A stretch of 42,347 nucleotides of DNA from Sandaracinaceae bacterium (GCA_012514415.1 JAAZAH010000248.1:1-42347), one strand, 5' to 3'; numbered from the stretch's first letter, positions 1-8,447 are shown. The notes: generated by a model not told the origin, from the sequence alone. Program-made: numbers and translations.

Positions 1-72
1 CCGTTTCGTGAGGCGTCTCCCTCGCGAAGGGATGCTTATGTAGCGCCTGTTTCGGGGTGGCGCAAGTCTTTT

Positions 73-1587
73 TTACGACTTCGTCTCTTCGCGCTTCGCC
101 GAGAGCCTTTTTCCACCTTCAATCGCGATGAATCCAGCGCTCGCCTTGTTCACGGTCTCTTGCCATTCCTTGGCGGGATCGGAGAGCTCAACGACCCCCG
201 CGCCCGCCTGGAGCCAGAGCTCGTCGCGATTCGCAACGACGGTGCGGATCGCGATCGCCACGTCTGCGCTCTTCCCACCAAAGCCGATATAGCCCACCGC
301 TCCCCCGTACACGCCGCGCGATTCGCGCTCGAGCTCGTCGACAATTTGAATGGCGCGGCGGCGAGGCGATCCCGAGAGTGTCCCCGCCGGGAAGGTCGCG
401 CGGATCACGTCGAGCGCGTCCTTATCGTCCGCAAGCTCCCCTTGCACATTCGACACGATGTGCATCACGTGACTGTAGCGCTCGACGATCATCTCTTCGC
501 TCACGCGCGCCGTGCCCGGTTTGCTGACGAGGCCGATCTCCTCCATGCCGAGCTCGATGAGCATGCGATGTTCGACGAGCTCCTTCTCATCGCTCATCAG
601 CTCTCGCTCGATCGCTTGGTCCTCTTCCGGCGTCGCGCCCCGATGGCGCGTCCCGGCGATGGGGCGAACACTCACGATGCCGCTCTCGAGGCGGACCATG
701 GTCTCGGGGCTTGCACCCGCGAGGGTGATGTCCTCGAAATCGACGAAGAACATATAGGGCGAAGGATTGATCGCGCGCATCACGCGATAGACGTCGAAGA
801 GCTCGACCTCCTCTCGGGGCACGACGAAGCGTTGTGAGAGCACGATCTGCTGCGCCTCGCCGGCGCGGATGTACTCGACTGCCTTAGCGATGGACGCCTC
901 GAATTGCTCCCGGCTCATGTTCGAGCGCGGCGGAACGCCATCGCCTTTGCGGATGGGCGCGTCGTCGAGCCGCGGGCTGATCGCTCCCGAGAGGAGCTCG
1001 AGCGTATGCTCGATCTCAGCACACGCTTCATCGTAGGCCGCGTCGGCGTCGCCCCCATCCACAAAGGCGATGGCGACGACGCGGAGTGTTTGGCTCAGGT
1101 TGTCGAAGATGAGCGTGGTCGCGCCGACGCCGTATTGAAAGACCCAATCGTCCTCGGGCTTCGAGGGCTCTAGGCCGCATTCTTCGAAAAGCCGGACGGC
1201 ATCGTAAGCAAGATAGCCGACCAAGCCTCCCCAAAAACGAGGAAGTTCAGGGAGGATCGCCGGACGCGCGCGCTTCACTTCGCTCCGAAGGCGTTCCCAG
1301 ATATCGACGCCCTCTTCTTTGAGGATCGCGTCACCGCGAACGATCTCAAAGCGGTCCGCGACGCCGCGGACGATATAGCGAGGGCGGTGCCCGACGAAGC
1401 TGTATCGGCCCCAGCGCTCGCCGCCGACGACACTCTCGAGCAAGAACGAGCCCGGCGAGTGCCCGAGCGCGCGTTTGGCGAGAACGGGCGTAAAATGATC
1501 CGCGAGCATCTCGCGGTAAACGGGGATGACATTCGAGGTCTTGGAGAGCTCTCTAAACCGCGCCCTATCGGGGACAAGGGTTCCCAT
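73..1587 (-). CDS. trpE: Anthranilate synthase component I
   Basis: This enzyme makes anthranilate from chorismate and is the first committed step of tryptophan synthesis. It normally works in the cytoplasm with a glutamine amidotransferase subunit (TrpG), which is not in this window. The N-terminal region carries the LLES motif (in SFLLESVVGG) linked to tryptophan feedback binding. The C-terminal chorismate-binding domain has IAGTRHRG, ELMSDEKELVEHRML, the PAGTLSGSP motif, RGVYGGAVGY and a terminal LQAGAGVV block, all in the expected order. Length (504 residues) is normal. The reading frame is open upstream to a TTG at 1647, but the ATG at 1587 is preceded by GGAGAAGG about 6 nt away and gives the family-like N-terminus, so I chose it. 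The motif set favours TrpE over the paralogue PabB. It is divergent from the VanW gene. Confidence 0.93.
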   Translation of the reverse strand: MGTLVPDRARFRELSKTSNVIPVYREMLADHFTPVLAKRALGHSPGSFLLESVVGGERWGRYSFVGHRPRYIVRGVADRFEIVRGDAILKEEGVDIWERLRSEVKRARPAILPELPRFWGGLVGYLAYDAVRLFEECGLEPSKPEDDWVFQYGVGATTLIFDNLSQTLRVVAIAFVDGGDADAAYDEACAEIEHTLELLSGAISPRLDDAPIRKGDGVPPRSNMSREQFEASIAKAVEYIRAGEAQQIVLSQRFVVPREEVELFDVYRVMRAINPSPYMFFVDFEDITLAGASPETMVRLESGIVSVRPIAGTRHRGATPEEDQAIERELMSDEKELVEHRMLIELGMEEIGLVSKPGTARVSEEMIVERYSHVMHIVSNVQGELADDKDALDVIRATFPAGTLSGSPRRRAIQIVDELERESRGVYGGAVGYIGFGGKSADVAIAIRTVVANRDELWLQAGAGVVELSDPAKEWQETVNKASAGFIAIEGGKRLSAKREETKS

Positions 1588-1700
1588 CTGCTGCCTTCTC
1601 CGGAGCTCGCCTATCTCCCATTCTGGGGTCGTGTCTCCGGTCAGCAAAACCTAGCTCATTCACGGGTCGATCGGAAGAAAACTTCGACGAACCGCGCGAG

Positions 1701-1731
1701 AAAAACTCATCCGCGAAAGCGCGAGTTTTTT
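1701..1731. other. A/T-stemmed hairpin in the trpE/VanW divergent region
   Basis: AAAAACTC at 1701-1708 pairs with GAGTTTTT at 1723-1730 around a 14-nt GC-rich loop, so the hairpin ends in a T-run on either strand. On the minus strand it sits about 115 nt upstream of trpE, where it could act as an attenuator or terminator. On the plus strand it abuts the -35 box of the VanW gene. I saw no Trp-rich leader peptide, so an attenuation role is speculative. Confidence 0.3.
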
Positions 1732-1758
1732 GACCTTCGGCTGCTCTCTAGCGATGGT
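1730..1758 (+). promoter_or_regulatory. Candidate sigma70 promoter of the VanW gene
   Basis: TTGACC (1730-1735), a 17-nt spacer, then GATGGT (1753-1758). The -35 box is good and the -10 box is weak. The predicted start site falls about on the ATG at 1765, which would give a leaderless mRNA. Confidence 0.4.
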
Positions 1759-1764
1759 GAAAGC

Positions 1765-3318
1765 ATGGACGAATGCGCTCCGTCATCACCCTTCAAACGG
1801 GTCCGCATCATCGGTGGGATTGCGCTGATCGTGGCCTCGATTGCGCTGTCGGGATCGAGCGAGATCGGGGGCGCCATCAGTTCGCTCACCTTTACGATGC
1901 CCGCGATCGCGATCGGCGACGAGGTGCTCACCGAAGGTGACGAGCGGGGGCACGCCGAACGCTATCTCGCCGCCTATCTCGAGCAGGAGGTCCGCATACG
2001 CATCGATGGGGAGACGCGGTCGAGAACGAGGCGATCGCTCGGGATGAGCCTCGATGAGGCATCACTCTATGCCACCCTGGAAGAGGCGCTTACGCCCGAT
2101 AGCGATCTGATTGCCGCCTTTCGCGCGAGCGGAGGAGGCTCGACGCTCCGGATTCCGCTCGAGTGGACAATCGATGCCGCTCCGATGATGCGACTTCTCA
2201 CGCCCGAAAAGGAACGGCTCGATCGGAGCCCCGTCGAGGCGATGTATCACTTCGAGACGAAGACGGTGAGTCCCGAACGCGATGGGCGCCTCCTCGATCT
2301 CAATGGGAGCGTGAACCAGATGATGGAGGCTCTTCTCCGCGGCGAGACCGAGATCGAACCGCGCTTCATTCAACTTCGCGCTTCACGACGAGCGAGCGAT
2401 CTCGAGGGAGCGAGCTTTGACGCCGTGCTCGGCGAGTTCCAAACCCGCTACGCGCGAACGGCCGAAGCGCGTCTCCGCACCGAGAATCTCGTCATCGCGG
2501 CCGAAAAGATCGACAAAACCATCCTCCTTCCGGGTGAAGAGTTCGATTTCAACGCGGTCGTGGGTCCGCGCACCGCCGTCAACGGCTTTAAACCCGCCCC
2601 CGTGATTGCCGCAGGGGAGATCGTCGACGGCATCGGCGGCGGCGCGTGTCAAATCAGCGGAACCCTCCACGCCGCCGCGCTCTTCGCCGGCCTCGAGCTC
2701 ACCGAGCGAAAGCCGCATAGCCGCCCGAGCAGCTATATCCGCATGGGGCTCGACGCCATGGTGAGCTACCCAAACCTCAACTTCCGCTTCCGAAACGATC
2801 GGGACTTCCCCATCGCCATCCGAATGAACGTGAAAGACGGCTTTGTCACGGCGACGATTCTTGGGCCGCGGACGGATCGACGCACCACATTTGTGAGGCG
2901 CGTGGCCGATGTGACGCCTTATCCCGAGATCGAGCGCGAAGATCCCTCTCTTCCCCAGGACGTGCGCGTCCTCAGCCAGCGCGGCGTCCCCGGCTTCAAA
3001 GTTGATCTCGCTCGCATTCTCCGGGATGAACATGGCAATGAGCTCGTCACGGAGCGGACGCAGGATGTCTACCCGCCGACCACGCAGATTTGGAGGGTCG
3101 GGGTCGGTGCGCCGGCCGATGAGGACTATCGACCGCCCGCTGGAGATCGTTCCCCCGAATATCGCGCCGAGGAATATCTCGAGATGGTCCAAGGCGCGGG
3201 CGTCGACGGGAGGCGAGAGGTCAAAAGGGCCGGCCGTACGGGTGTCCCGGGCTGGACGATCGCGGAAGGAATGCCGAGCCCCGATCGATCCGTCGCGCCC
3301 GAACAAGAAATCCACTAA
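1765..3318 (+). CDS. VanW family envelope protein
   Basis: A 517-residue protein with one N-terminal membrane segment (about residues 14-32), so probably anchored and facing outward. Residues roughly 35-230 look like the peptidoglycan-binding-4-like region that usually precedes VanW. The VanW domain follows (about 265-400) with its hallmarks LLPGEEFDFNAVVG, IVDGIGGGACQISGTLH and YPNLNFRFRND. After it comes a beta-rich G5-like segment ending in YPPTTQIWRVG and a low-complexity tail. The molecular function of VanW proteins is not established; a cell-wall role is usually assumed. The frame is open far upstream inside trpE, but the first sensible start is the ATG at 1765, just before the membrane segment. 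coaBC follows after 11 nt, so the two are probably co-transcribed. Confidence 0.85.
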   Translation: MDECAPSSPFKRVRIIGGIALIVASIALSGSSEIGGAISSLTFTMPAIAIGDEVLTEGDERGHAERYLAAYLEQEVRIRIDGETRSRTRRSLGMSLDEASLYATLEEALTPDSDLIAAFRASGGGSTLRIPLEWTIDAAPMMRLLTPEKERLDRSPVEAMYHFETKTVSPERDGRLLDLNGSVNQMMEALLRGETEIEPRFIQLRASRRASDLEGASFDAVLGEFQTRYARTAEARLRTENLVIAAEKIDKTILLPGEEFDFNAVVGPRTAVNGFKPAPVIAAGEIVDGIGGGACQISGTLHAAALFAGLELTERKPHSRPSSYIRMGLDAMVSYPNLNFRFRNDRDFPIAIRMNVKDGFVTATILGPRTDRRTTFVRRVADVTPYPEIEREDPSLPQDVRVLSQRGVPGFKVDLARILRDEHGNELVTERTQDVYPPTTQIWRVGVGAPADEDYRPPAGDRSPEYRAEEYLEMVQGAGVDGRREVKRAGRTGVPGWTIAEGMPSPDRSVAPEQEIH

Positions 3319-3329
3319 GCTGCGCCGAC

Positions 3330-4520
3330 ATGAGCCTCCGCGATCAATCCATCGTCGTCGGCATCACGGGCGGCATCGCTGCCTATAAGGCCGTCGAGCT
3401 TCTCCGTGAGCTCGGTCGGCGAGGTGCGAGGATCCGCGCGGTGATGAGCCGCTCTGCGACGCGTTTCGTAGGTCCGATCACCCTCACGGGGCTGATCGGC
3501 GAAAGCCCCGTCGTCGATCTCTGGGATCCGTCCTATAAGGGCGAGGTCCATATCGAGCTTGGTGAGTGGGCAGATGCGATGATTGTGGCGCCGGCAACGA
3601 TGCAGTTCATTGCGAGCGCGGCCCACGGCTTCGCGGACGATCCGGTGCTTGCGACCTACGCCTCGATGCGCGGCCCGCGCTTCATCGCCCCGGCGATGCA
3701 TACGCGGATGTACGAGCGAGCAGCGACGCGGCGAAACCTCGCCCTACTTCGGGAAGACGGCGTCGGCATCATCGGACCTGTCGAAGGACCGCTCGCGAGC
3801 GGCGAGATCGGGCTCGGACGGATGAGCGAACCCAATGAGATCGCCGATGCGCTTGAGCGAGCTCTCAGGGGAACCGAGGATCTTCGTGGAAGGAAAATCC
3901 TCATCTCAGCCGGGCCGACCTATGAAGACCTCGACCCTGTGCGCTTTCTCGGCAATCGCTCGACCGGAAAGATGGGCTATGCGATCGCGTCGCGCGCGGC
4001 GAAGCGCGGCGCCGACGTGGTCCTCGTCTCCGGACCCACCACCCTCCCCTCGCCTCCCGGCGTCGAAACCATCCGCGTCCGATCCGCCATCGAGATGCAC
4101 GCTGCGATCATGGAGCGCAGGGAGGCCGCCGACGCGATCATCATGTCGGCGGCCATCGCCGATTATCGGCCTGAAGCCATTGCCGTCCATAAGATCAAAA
4201 AATCCGAGGACCTCACGCTCAAGCTCAAACGAAACCCGGATATTCTTCGGGAGCTCGGTGAGCTCCGCGGTGAGTCGAGACGGCCGGTGCTCATCGGCTT
4301 TGCGCTGGAGACGCGTGATGTCGAGGCCTCGGCGCGATCGAAACTCGAAAAGAAGCGGGTAGATCTGATTGTCGGGAACGAGGCCGCCGATGGCTTCGCT
4401 GGAGAGACCAATCGTGTGATCCTCGTCGATCACGACAGCGCCGACGCCCTACCGCTTCTATCGAAGGCCGACGTCGCCGATCGCATCCTCGACCGTCTGC
4501 TTTCGATCTTTGAACGCTAG
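3330..4520 (+). CDS. coaBC: Bifunctional phosphopantothenoylcysteine decarboxylase / phosphopantothenate-cysteine ligase
   Basis: This fused enzyme joins cysteine to 4'-phosphopantothenate (CoaB half) and decarboxylates the product to phosphopantetheine (CoaC half) in coenzyme A synthesis. The CoaC flavoprotein domain (about residues 1-185) shows GITGGIAAYKA, the active-site His (H74 in VHIEL), APAT and PAMHTRMY, the usual PxMNxxMW motif with His for Asn. The CoaB domain (about 190-396) shows ISAGPTYEDLDPVRF, NRSTGKMG and AVHKIKK. The length of 396 is typical. The Cys of the substrate-recognition clamp of E. coli Dfp (ACGDIGPGRM) is Ser157 here (ASGEIGLGRM). The gene starts 11 nt after the VanW gene and has no clear Shine-Dalgarno sequence, which suggests translational coupling. 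Confidence 0.93.
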   Translation: MSLRDQSIVVGITGGIAAYKAVELLRELGRRGARIRAVMSRSATRFVGPITLTGLIGESPVVDLWDPSYKGEVHIELGEWADAMIVAPATMQFIASAAHGFADDPVLATYASMRGPRFIAPAMHTRMYERAATRRNLALLREDGVGIIGPVEGPLASGEIGLGRMSEPNEIADALERALRGTEDLRGRKILISAGPTYEDLDPVRFLGNRSTGKMGYAIASRAAKRGADVVLVSGPTTLPSPPGVETIRVRSAIEMHAAIMERREAADAIIMSAAIADYRPEAIAVHKIKKSEDLTLKLKRNPDILRELGELRGESRRPVLIGFALETRDVEASARSKLEKKRVDLIVGNEAADGFAGETNRVILVDHDSADALPLLSKADVADRILDRLLSIFER

Positions 4521-4561
4521 TTTCGCTTGTCAGAGAGACACGAAAGGTCGTAGAAGAGGGC

Positions 4562-5557
4562 ATGGTAGCAGAAGGTTATCGTGCGAGCGTTGTGAGCCTC
4601 GTGGGGCGCACACTCGACGAGCGTTATCGCATCGTTTCGATCCTTGGCGAGGGGACCATGGGGGCGGTCTACCAGGCCGAGCAACCGGATGGCCCGCCGG
4701 TCGCAATCAAGGTCCTTCATGAAGAGCTTGGCGATCAGCCCGAGCTTCGGGAACGCTTCGAGCGAGAGGCTCGTGCGCTCTTCGGCTTCGACCATCCCAA
4801 TATCCTGACGGTCTACGATTACGGGATCGTCGACGGCCAACCCTATTTGGTCATGGAGCTGCTCCGCGGCATGACGCTGGATGAGCTCGTCGAGACCGAA
4901 TTGCCGCCGCCCGAGGTCGCGATTCGCATCGTCGAAGACATCCTCGAAGGCCTCCAGCATGCGCACGAACAGGGCGCGGCGCATCGCGATCTCAAAACCG
5001 AGAACATTTGGGTACAGCCGAAGGAAGACGGCACTTATGGGGTCAAGATCCTCGATTTTGGCCTCGTGAAGTTCACCGACACGGCACGCTGGTCGGACGA
5101 GCGGAAGCTGACAATGCAGGGGATGGTCTTCGGGAGTCCGGGCTATATGCCGCCCGAGCAATGCATCGGGAGTCCGGCTGACGAGCGCTCGGATGTCTAC
5201 TCGATGGGTGTCGTCCTCTACGAGCTCCTCACCGGCGAGTGGCCCTTCATGGAAGAGAACCAAGTGATGATGCTCCAGGCGCATATCTCGAAGCTTCCGC
5301 CGAGCATCGAGAGCGGCAACCCCTCGCTCGCCATCGATCCCGCGCTTGAGGCGCTCTACCAGCGCGCGATGAGCAAAGATCCTGCGTCGCGCTTTCCGAA
5401 TGCAGGCGCGATGCTCGCCGCTCTCCGCGCGATCGACAAGCCCGCGATGCCGCGTTCGTCGAAAAAGACGATTGGCGGAATCGAGCCCAAATGGCTCGCA
5501 GCGGGAGCAGGCGGCCTCGCTCTTGTCGCCCTCCTCCTCTATCTCCTCGCTGGCTGA
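4562..5557 (+). CDS. Membrane-anchored serine/threonine protein kinase
   Basis: A compact eukaryotic-like (Hanks-type) kinase of 331 residues. The catalytic domain covers about residues 20-290: glycine loop GEGTMGAVY (30-37), VAIK with Lys50, catalytic loop HRDLKTEN (Asp143, Asn148), DFG at 165-167, then an activation segment ending GSPGYMPPEQ. An aliphatic helix (about 309-331) sits at the extreme C-terminus, so the protein is tail-anchored with a cytoplasmic kinase domain and no outer sensor domain. It lies 41 nt after coaBC with GAAGAGGG just before the ATG, and may share its transcript. No substrate can be inferred. Such kinases are abundant in myxobacteria. Confidence 0.92.
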   Translation: MVAEGYRASVVSLVGRTLDERYRIVSILGEGTMGAVYQAEQPDGPPVAIKVLHEELGDQPELRERFEREARALFGFDHPNILTVYDYGIVDGQPYLVMELLRGMTLDELVETELPPPEVAIRIVEDILEGLQHAHEQGAAHRDLKTENIWVQPKEDGTYGVKILDFGLVKFTDTARWSDERKLTMQGMVFGSPGYMPPEQCIGSPADERSDVYSMGVVLYELLTGEWPFMEENQVMMLQAHISKLPPSIESGNPSLAIDPALEALYQRAMSKDPASRFPNAGAMLAALRAIDKPAMPRSSKKTIGGIEPKWLAAGAGGLALVALLLYLLAG

Positions 5558-5600
5558 TCTGGATCGCACGCCCTCCGCGCAAGGCGTTGGAGTCCCAGCG

Positions 5601-6209
5601 TCAGACGATCGGTCCCGGATCGCCCGCCCCCTCGCGGATGAGCTCGACCCTCCCCTCGGAGAGATCGAGAATCGTCGAGGGCTGAATGCCTCCTCGGCCG
5701 CTATCGATCACGATATCGGCGGCTTTGAAGACTTCGGCGATGTCTTCGGGATCGTTCATAAAGGGCTCATCGGGCCGCGATGCCGACGTCGAGAGGATCG
5801 GGGCGCCGAGCTCCTTGACGATGGCGAGCGCCACGGGATGATCCGGAACGCGGATGCCGACTTTTTTGCGCTTCCTCATCACCATACGCGGAACCTCCCG
5901 TGTGGCATTCAAAATGAACGTAAACGGCCCCGGGAGCAGTCGCTTCATGATGCGGTACGCGAAATCATCGACCACCGCATAGCGCGCGATATCCGCGAGA
6001 TCGGGACAGACAAAGCTCACGGGATGATCGTCGGAGATGCCCTTCATTCGGTACAGCTGCGTGAGCGCTTTTTTCTGCCGAATGTCGCAGCCGAGCCCGT
6101 AAACGGTGTCGGTCGGATAGACGATGACGCCGCCGTTTTCGAGCGTCTCAACAACGCGCTTGATTTTGCGGGGCTCCGGATGAGTCGGGTGTACCTGAAG
6201 TAGCATCAC
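5601..6209 (-). CDS. yciO: YciO/YrdC/Sua5 family protein (L-threonylcarbamoyladenylate synthase-like)
   Basis: A YrdC-fold protein of 202 residues. Recognisable blocks are GGVIVYPTDTVYGLGCD, LPGPFTFIL, VGIRVPDHP and PILSTSASRPDEPF. The overall order and the LSTSxxxPxxxF block match E. coli YciO better than TsaC/Sua5, whose corresponding motif is STSANLSG. The family makes threonylcarbamoyl-AMP for the t6A modification of tRNA. YciO members are thought to be less active, and their physiological role is uncertain. The start is a GTG at 6209 directly after the stop of the upstream gene, followed at once by an ATG at 6206. The two genes are almost certainly translationally coupled. It converges on the kinase gene. 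Confidence 0.85.
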   Translation of the reverse strand: MMLLQVHPTHPEPRKIKRVVETLENGGVIVYPTDTVYGLGCDIRQKKALTQLYRMKGISDDHPVSFVCPDLADIARYAVVDDFAYRIMKRLLPGPFTFILNATREVPRMVMRKRKKVGIRVPDHPVALAIVKELGAPILSTSASRPDEPFMNDPEDIAEVFKAADIVIDSGRGGIQPSTILDLSEGRVELIREGAGDPGPIV

Positions 6210-6716
6210 TCACGCTTTCGTATTCATCGCATCCCACGAGGCTTTCACCCTCTTGAATGCCTCGATCGCCTGCGGTTCGATCTCAAGAGCGCCCGCCTGA
6301 AGGAGGCGCTTTTGAAGCTCTTGCGGGGTCCGATCCCAACCTTCGGGCACCTCGACTCGCACATCGAGGACGGCCGTCCCGAGCTGCCCCTGTCCTTCGA
6401 GGGTCCAGATCGCTTCGGCCGCAAGGAATTGACCCGTGAGCTTATAGAGCGAGGGATCGAGGCGCGAGGAGACAGGAAAAATATCGTAGAGCGCCACGGT
6501 CTCGGGATCGATCCCGAGATGTTCGCGGAGGAGCGCAAAGGTGCGGTGAGGGATCGCGAGCTCAATGATCTCGATGCGCGACGCCTTCGTATCGCCGAGC
6601 GCGCGGTAGAGCCGCTCCATTGCGTCTCCATGAGTACGCGTAAGTGAGGCGGGTCGAGCGCTCGCGTCGTGCACCGCGCTCAGGAGGAGATTCAGGGTAG
6701 CGGGTTGATCGCTCAT
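6210..6716 (-). CDS. Unknown protein coupled to yciO
   Basis: I do not recognise this 168-residue protein. It has no signal peptide and no membrane segment, and it is mixed charged and leucine-rich. The middle (about residues 35-85) reads as alternating helix and strand with the segment PHRTFALLREHLGIDPETV. The C-terminal part contains GWDRTPQELQKRLLQAGALEIEPQAI. The frame continues upstream through the divergent neighbour, but the ATG at 6716 is the only start lying in the intergenic region. Its TGA is followed directly by the GTG start of yciO, so the two are one operon. A role connected to tRNA modification is possible only by association. Confidence 0.72.
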   Translation of the reverse strand: MSDQPATLNLLLSAVHDASARPASLTRTHGDAMERLYRALGDTKASRIEIIELAIPHRTFALLREHLGIDPETVALYDIFPVSSRLDPSLYKLTGQFLAAEAIWTLEGQGQLGTAVLDVRVEVPEGWDRTPQELQKRLLQAGALEIEPQAIEAFKRVKASWDAMNTKA

Positions 6717-6821
6717 GTCTTCATCGTCACCTATATCATGAAACCTACACCACCGATGAGGCTTTCCGCGAGCGTAAGTCGATGGGCGTCCGGCCACTTC
6801 GTCTGCTAAGAAAGCAGCCGC

Positions 6822-7679
6822 ATGGACGTTACGCTTCTCCGAACGTCGGTCTTCGAAATTCCACCTCAGAAACGAGTCGGCGTCATCGTCTACGATGGCG
6901 CCGCGGACGCGCAGCTCTGGCCAGGACCGGGCCCCGATACCGAGCTCGCGGCCGCGTTCCACGACGACCTCCAGGCCGCCCTGGATCTCGAGCTCAAGCG
7001 CGCGGGACAAACCGAAATTGAGCTTGGGCAGGTGCTGCGGGTCGGTCGAGGGAGGCTCCATTGTGACTTCCTCCTTTGGGCCGCGACGCGTCCGCCCGAG
7101 CGGGGGCTGAAGCGCGAGCCAGCGCCGAGCGCCGAGCTGATCGAAGAGGCCGCGCTCAACGCGCTTCGATACGCTTATGCGCGTGATGTGGAGCGCATCG
7201 CCTTTCTCGCGCTCGGCGCAGGTCCGGACGAGCTCCCCCGCTCCGATCGTTTCCTCGCCATCGCTCGCGCTGCAGAGCGCTTCGAGGCCGAATGCCGCGA
7301 ACAGGGTTGTTCGACCGTCATCGAAGAAGTCCTGCTCTGCGAACCGCTCGCGGGCGAATATCGAAAGGCATCGGAGAAGCTTCGTGGGCGGGCATCCGTC
7401 GCCGATCTTCCCGCCGCACCGAGCCGCGCGATCAGCCCTCCCCGAAAGCGCGCTGCGGCGAAGACGAGCACGAGGCGCCGCACGGGACTCGACCCGCTCG
7501 AAGTCGCTCAGAATCAGAACGCGCCCGCCTATTCGATGCGCGACCGCTATCGCGAGGGCGACTTTTTCTCTCATCCGCGCTTTGGGATCGGCAAGGTCGT
7601 TCGTCTCATCGATCAAGGCGCCATCGAGGTCCGCTTCGAGGATGGGAGCGAGCGAAAGCTCGTCCACGGTCGGAGCTGA
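6822..7679 (+). CDS. Macro-like domain fused to a C-terminal HPxFG domain
   Basis: A 285-residue soluble protein in two parts. Residues about 1-175 resemble a macro-domain-like alpha/beta fold: an early strand (VGVIVYDG), GRGRLHCDFLLWAAT, a helix with AALNALRYAYARDVERIAF, then LALGAGPDELPRSD. The fold assignment is an inference, and the typical ADP-ribose-binding Asn/Asp motifs are not evident. After a basic Pro/Ala/Arg linker (about 195-225), the last 50 residues hold GDFFSHPRFGIGKVVRLI and FEDGSERKL. This pattern is shared by short CarD/DUF3553-like beta domains. A 5-bp inverted repeat (CTGCT-AAGAA-AGCAG, 6803-6817) lies just upstream of the ATG. It converges on the glycosylase gene with a 3-nt gap. 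Confidence 0.75.
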   Translation: MDVTLLRTSVFEIPPQKRVGVIVYDGAADAQLWPGPGPDTELAAAFHDDLQAALDLELKRAGQTEIELGQVLRVGRGRLHCDFLLWAATRPPERGLKREPAPSAELIEEAALNALRYAYARDVERIAFLALGAGPDELPRSDRFLAIARAAERFEAECREQGCSTVIEEVLLCEPLAGEYRKASEKLRGRASVADLPAAPSRAISPPRKRAAAKTSTRRRTGLDPLEVAQNQNAPAYSMRDRYREGDFFSHPRFGIGKVVRLIDQGAIEVRFEDGSERKLVHGRS

Positions 7680-7682
7680 ATC

Positions 7683-8285
7683 CTAGCGCGCAATCAGCGG
7701 GGACATTGCGCGCTTTTTCATCACATAGGGGCTGTCGGCGTCGGCGAAGCGATATGGCGCCTCGCGATCTGCGGGCGCCGCATAGTCGATTCCGATTCGC
7801 GGACCGGCGAGGATCGTCGTTGGCCTCCTCCCCTCGCGCAAGACGAGCGGGCCCCCTTCGATGAAACAGGGAATGCCGCTCATTCGATGATCGATCCCAA
7901 GCGCGGCAGCGACGCGTCCCGGACCGGTCGTCCGCTCTTTCCCCTGAGCGCCGCCGCGCCGTTCGCGGATCCGCTCCTCACCGGCGAGCGGTTCTGCAGC
8001 GCGGATGAGCACCGCCTCGCCCACTCCCTCTTCACCCGTCACGAGATTGAGCAGCGAGTGGATGCCGTAGCAGAGGTAAATATAGGCATGTCCCGGCGCG
8101 CCCCACATCGGAGCGTTTCGTGGCGTCGGCCCGCGAAAACAATGGTTCGCTGAGTCGCCGTTCGATCGATACGCCTCGACTTCGGTGATGCGCAGCCTCA
8201 CTTCCCCGGCCTCGATCGTCTGACCAAGCAGATCGATCGCGACTTCGAGGGCGTCGCGGCGATAGAAATCAGGCGGGAGGATCAT
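7683..8285 (-). CDS. mpg: DNA-3-methyladenine glycosylase (AAG/MPG family)
   Basis: A base-excision repair enzyme that removes alkylated purines such as 3-methyladenine from DNA. At 200 residues it is the normal bacterial size. Family blocks are present in order: DFYRRDALEVAIDLLGQ, ITEVEAY with the likely catalytic Glu37, SANHCFRGPTPRNAPMW, GHAYIYLCYGIHSLLNLV, EAVLIRAAEP and GPGRVAAALGI. The frame is open upstream to 8456, but that part overlaps the tRNA terminator region. MILPPDFY at 8285 is where family members begin. There is no obvious Shine-Dalgarno sequence. Confidence 0.93.
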   Translation of the reverse strand: MILPPDFYRRDALEVAIDLLGQTIEAGEVRLRITEVEAYRSNGDSANHCFRGPTPRNAPMWGAPGHAYIYLCYGIHSLLNLVTGEEGVGEAVLIRAAEPLAGEERIRERRGGAQGKERTTGPGRVAAALGIDHRMSGIPCFIEGGPLVLREGRRPTTILAGPRIGIDYAAPADREAPYRFADADSPYVMKKRAMSPLIAR

Positions 8286-8406
8286 CGATCGGATCGAAGA
8301 TGACCTAGGCGCACAAAGAATGCCAGCTGGGGCGTGCTCGACGCAGCCTCGCGCTCCAGCGCGCGCTTTGCGCCCGCTCTTCTCGGTCTTCGTGCGAGAG
8401 GCGCAT

Positions 8407-8441
8407 AAAAAAACCCCTCGAAGCGTTTCCACTTCGAGGGG
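8407..8441 (-). terminator. Intrinsic terminator of the tRNA unit
   Basis: A perfect 10-bp stem (CCCCTCGAAG at 8414-8423 with CTTCGAGGGG at 8432-8441) closes an 8-nt loop. On the minus strand it is followed by seven T residues. It starts 6 nt after the end of tRNA-Glu. Confidence 0.93.
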
Positions 8442-8447
8442 CATTTG

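Noticed and set aside
42..74. Short GCGCC/GGCGC hairpin followed by a T-run at the left edge, possibly a terminator for an upstream plus-strand gene
   Set aside because: The stem is only 5 bp with an 11-nt loop, and it overlaps the trpE end; too weak without the sequence to the left.
1387..1764. Upstream extension of the VanW frame into trpE
   Set aside because: These 126 codons lie mostly antisense to trpE, and the protein gains nothing family-like; the ATG at 1765 starts just before the membrane segment.
2383..3315. 310-codon minus-strand frame opposite the VanW gene
   Set aside because: VanW motifs lie on the plus strand; the antisense translation shows no family features.
4517..5569. 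350-codon minus-strand frame opposite the kinase gene
   Set aside because: The plus-strand kinase has every catalytic motif; the antisense frame is a codon-bias shadow.
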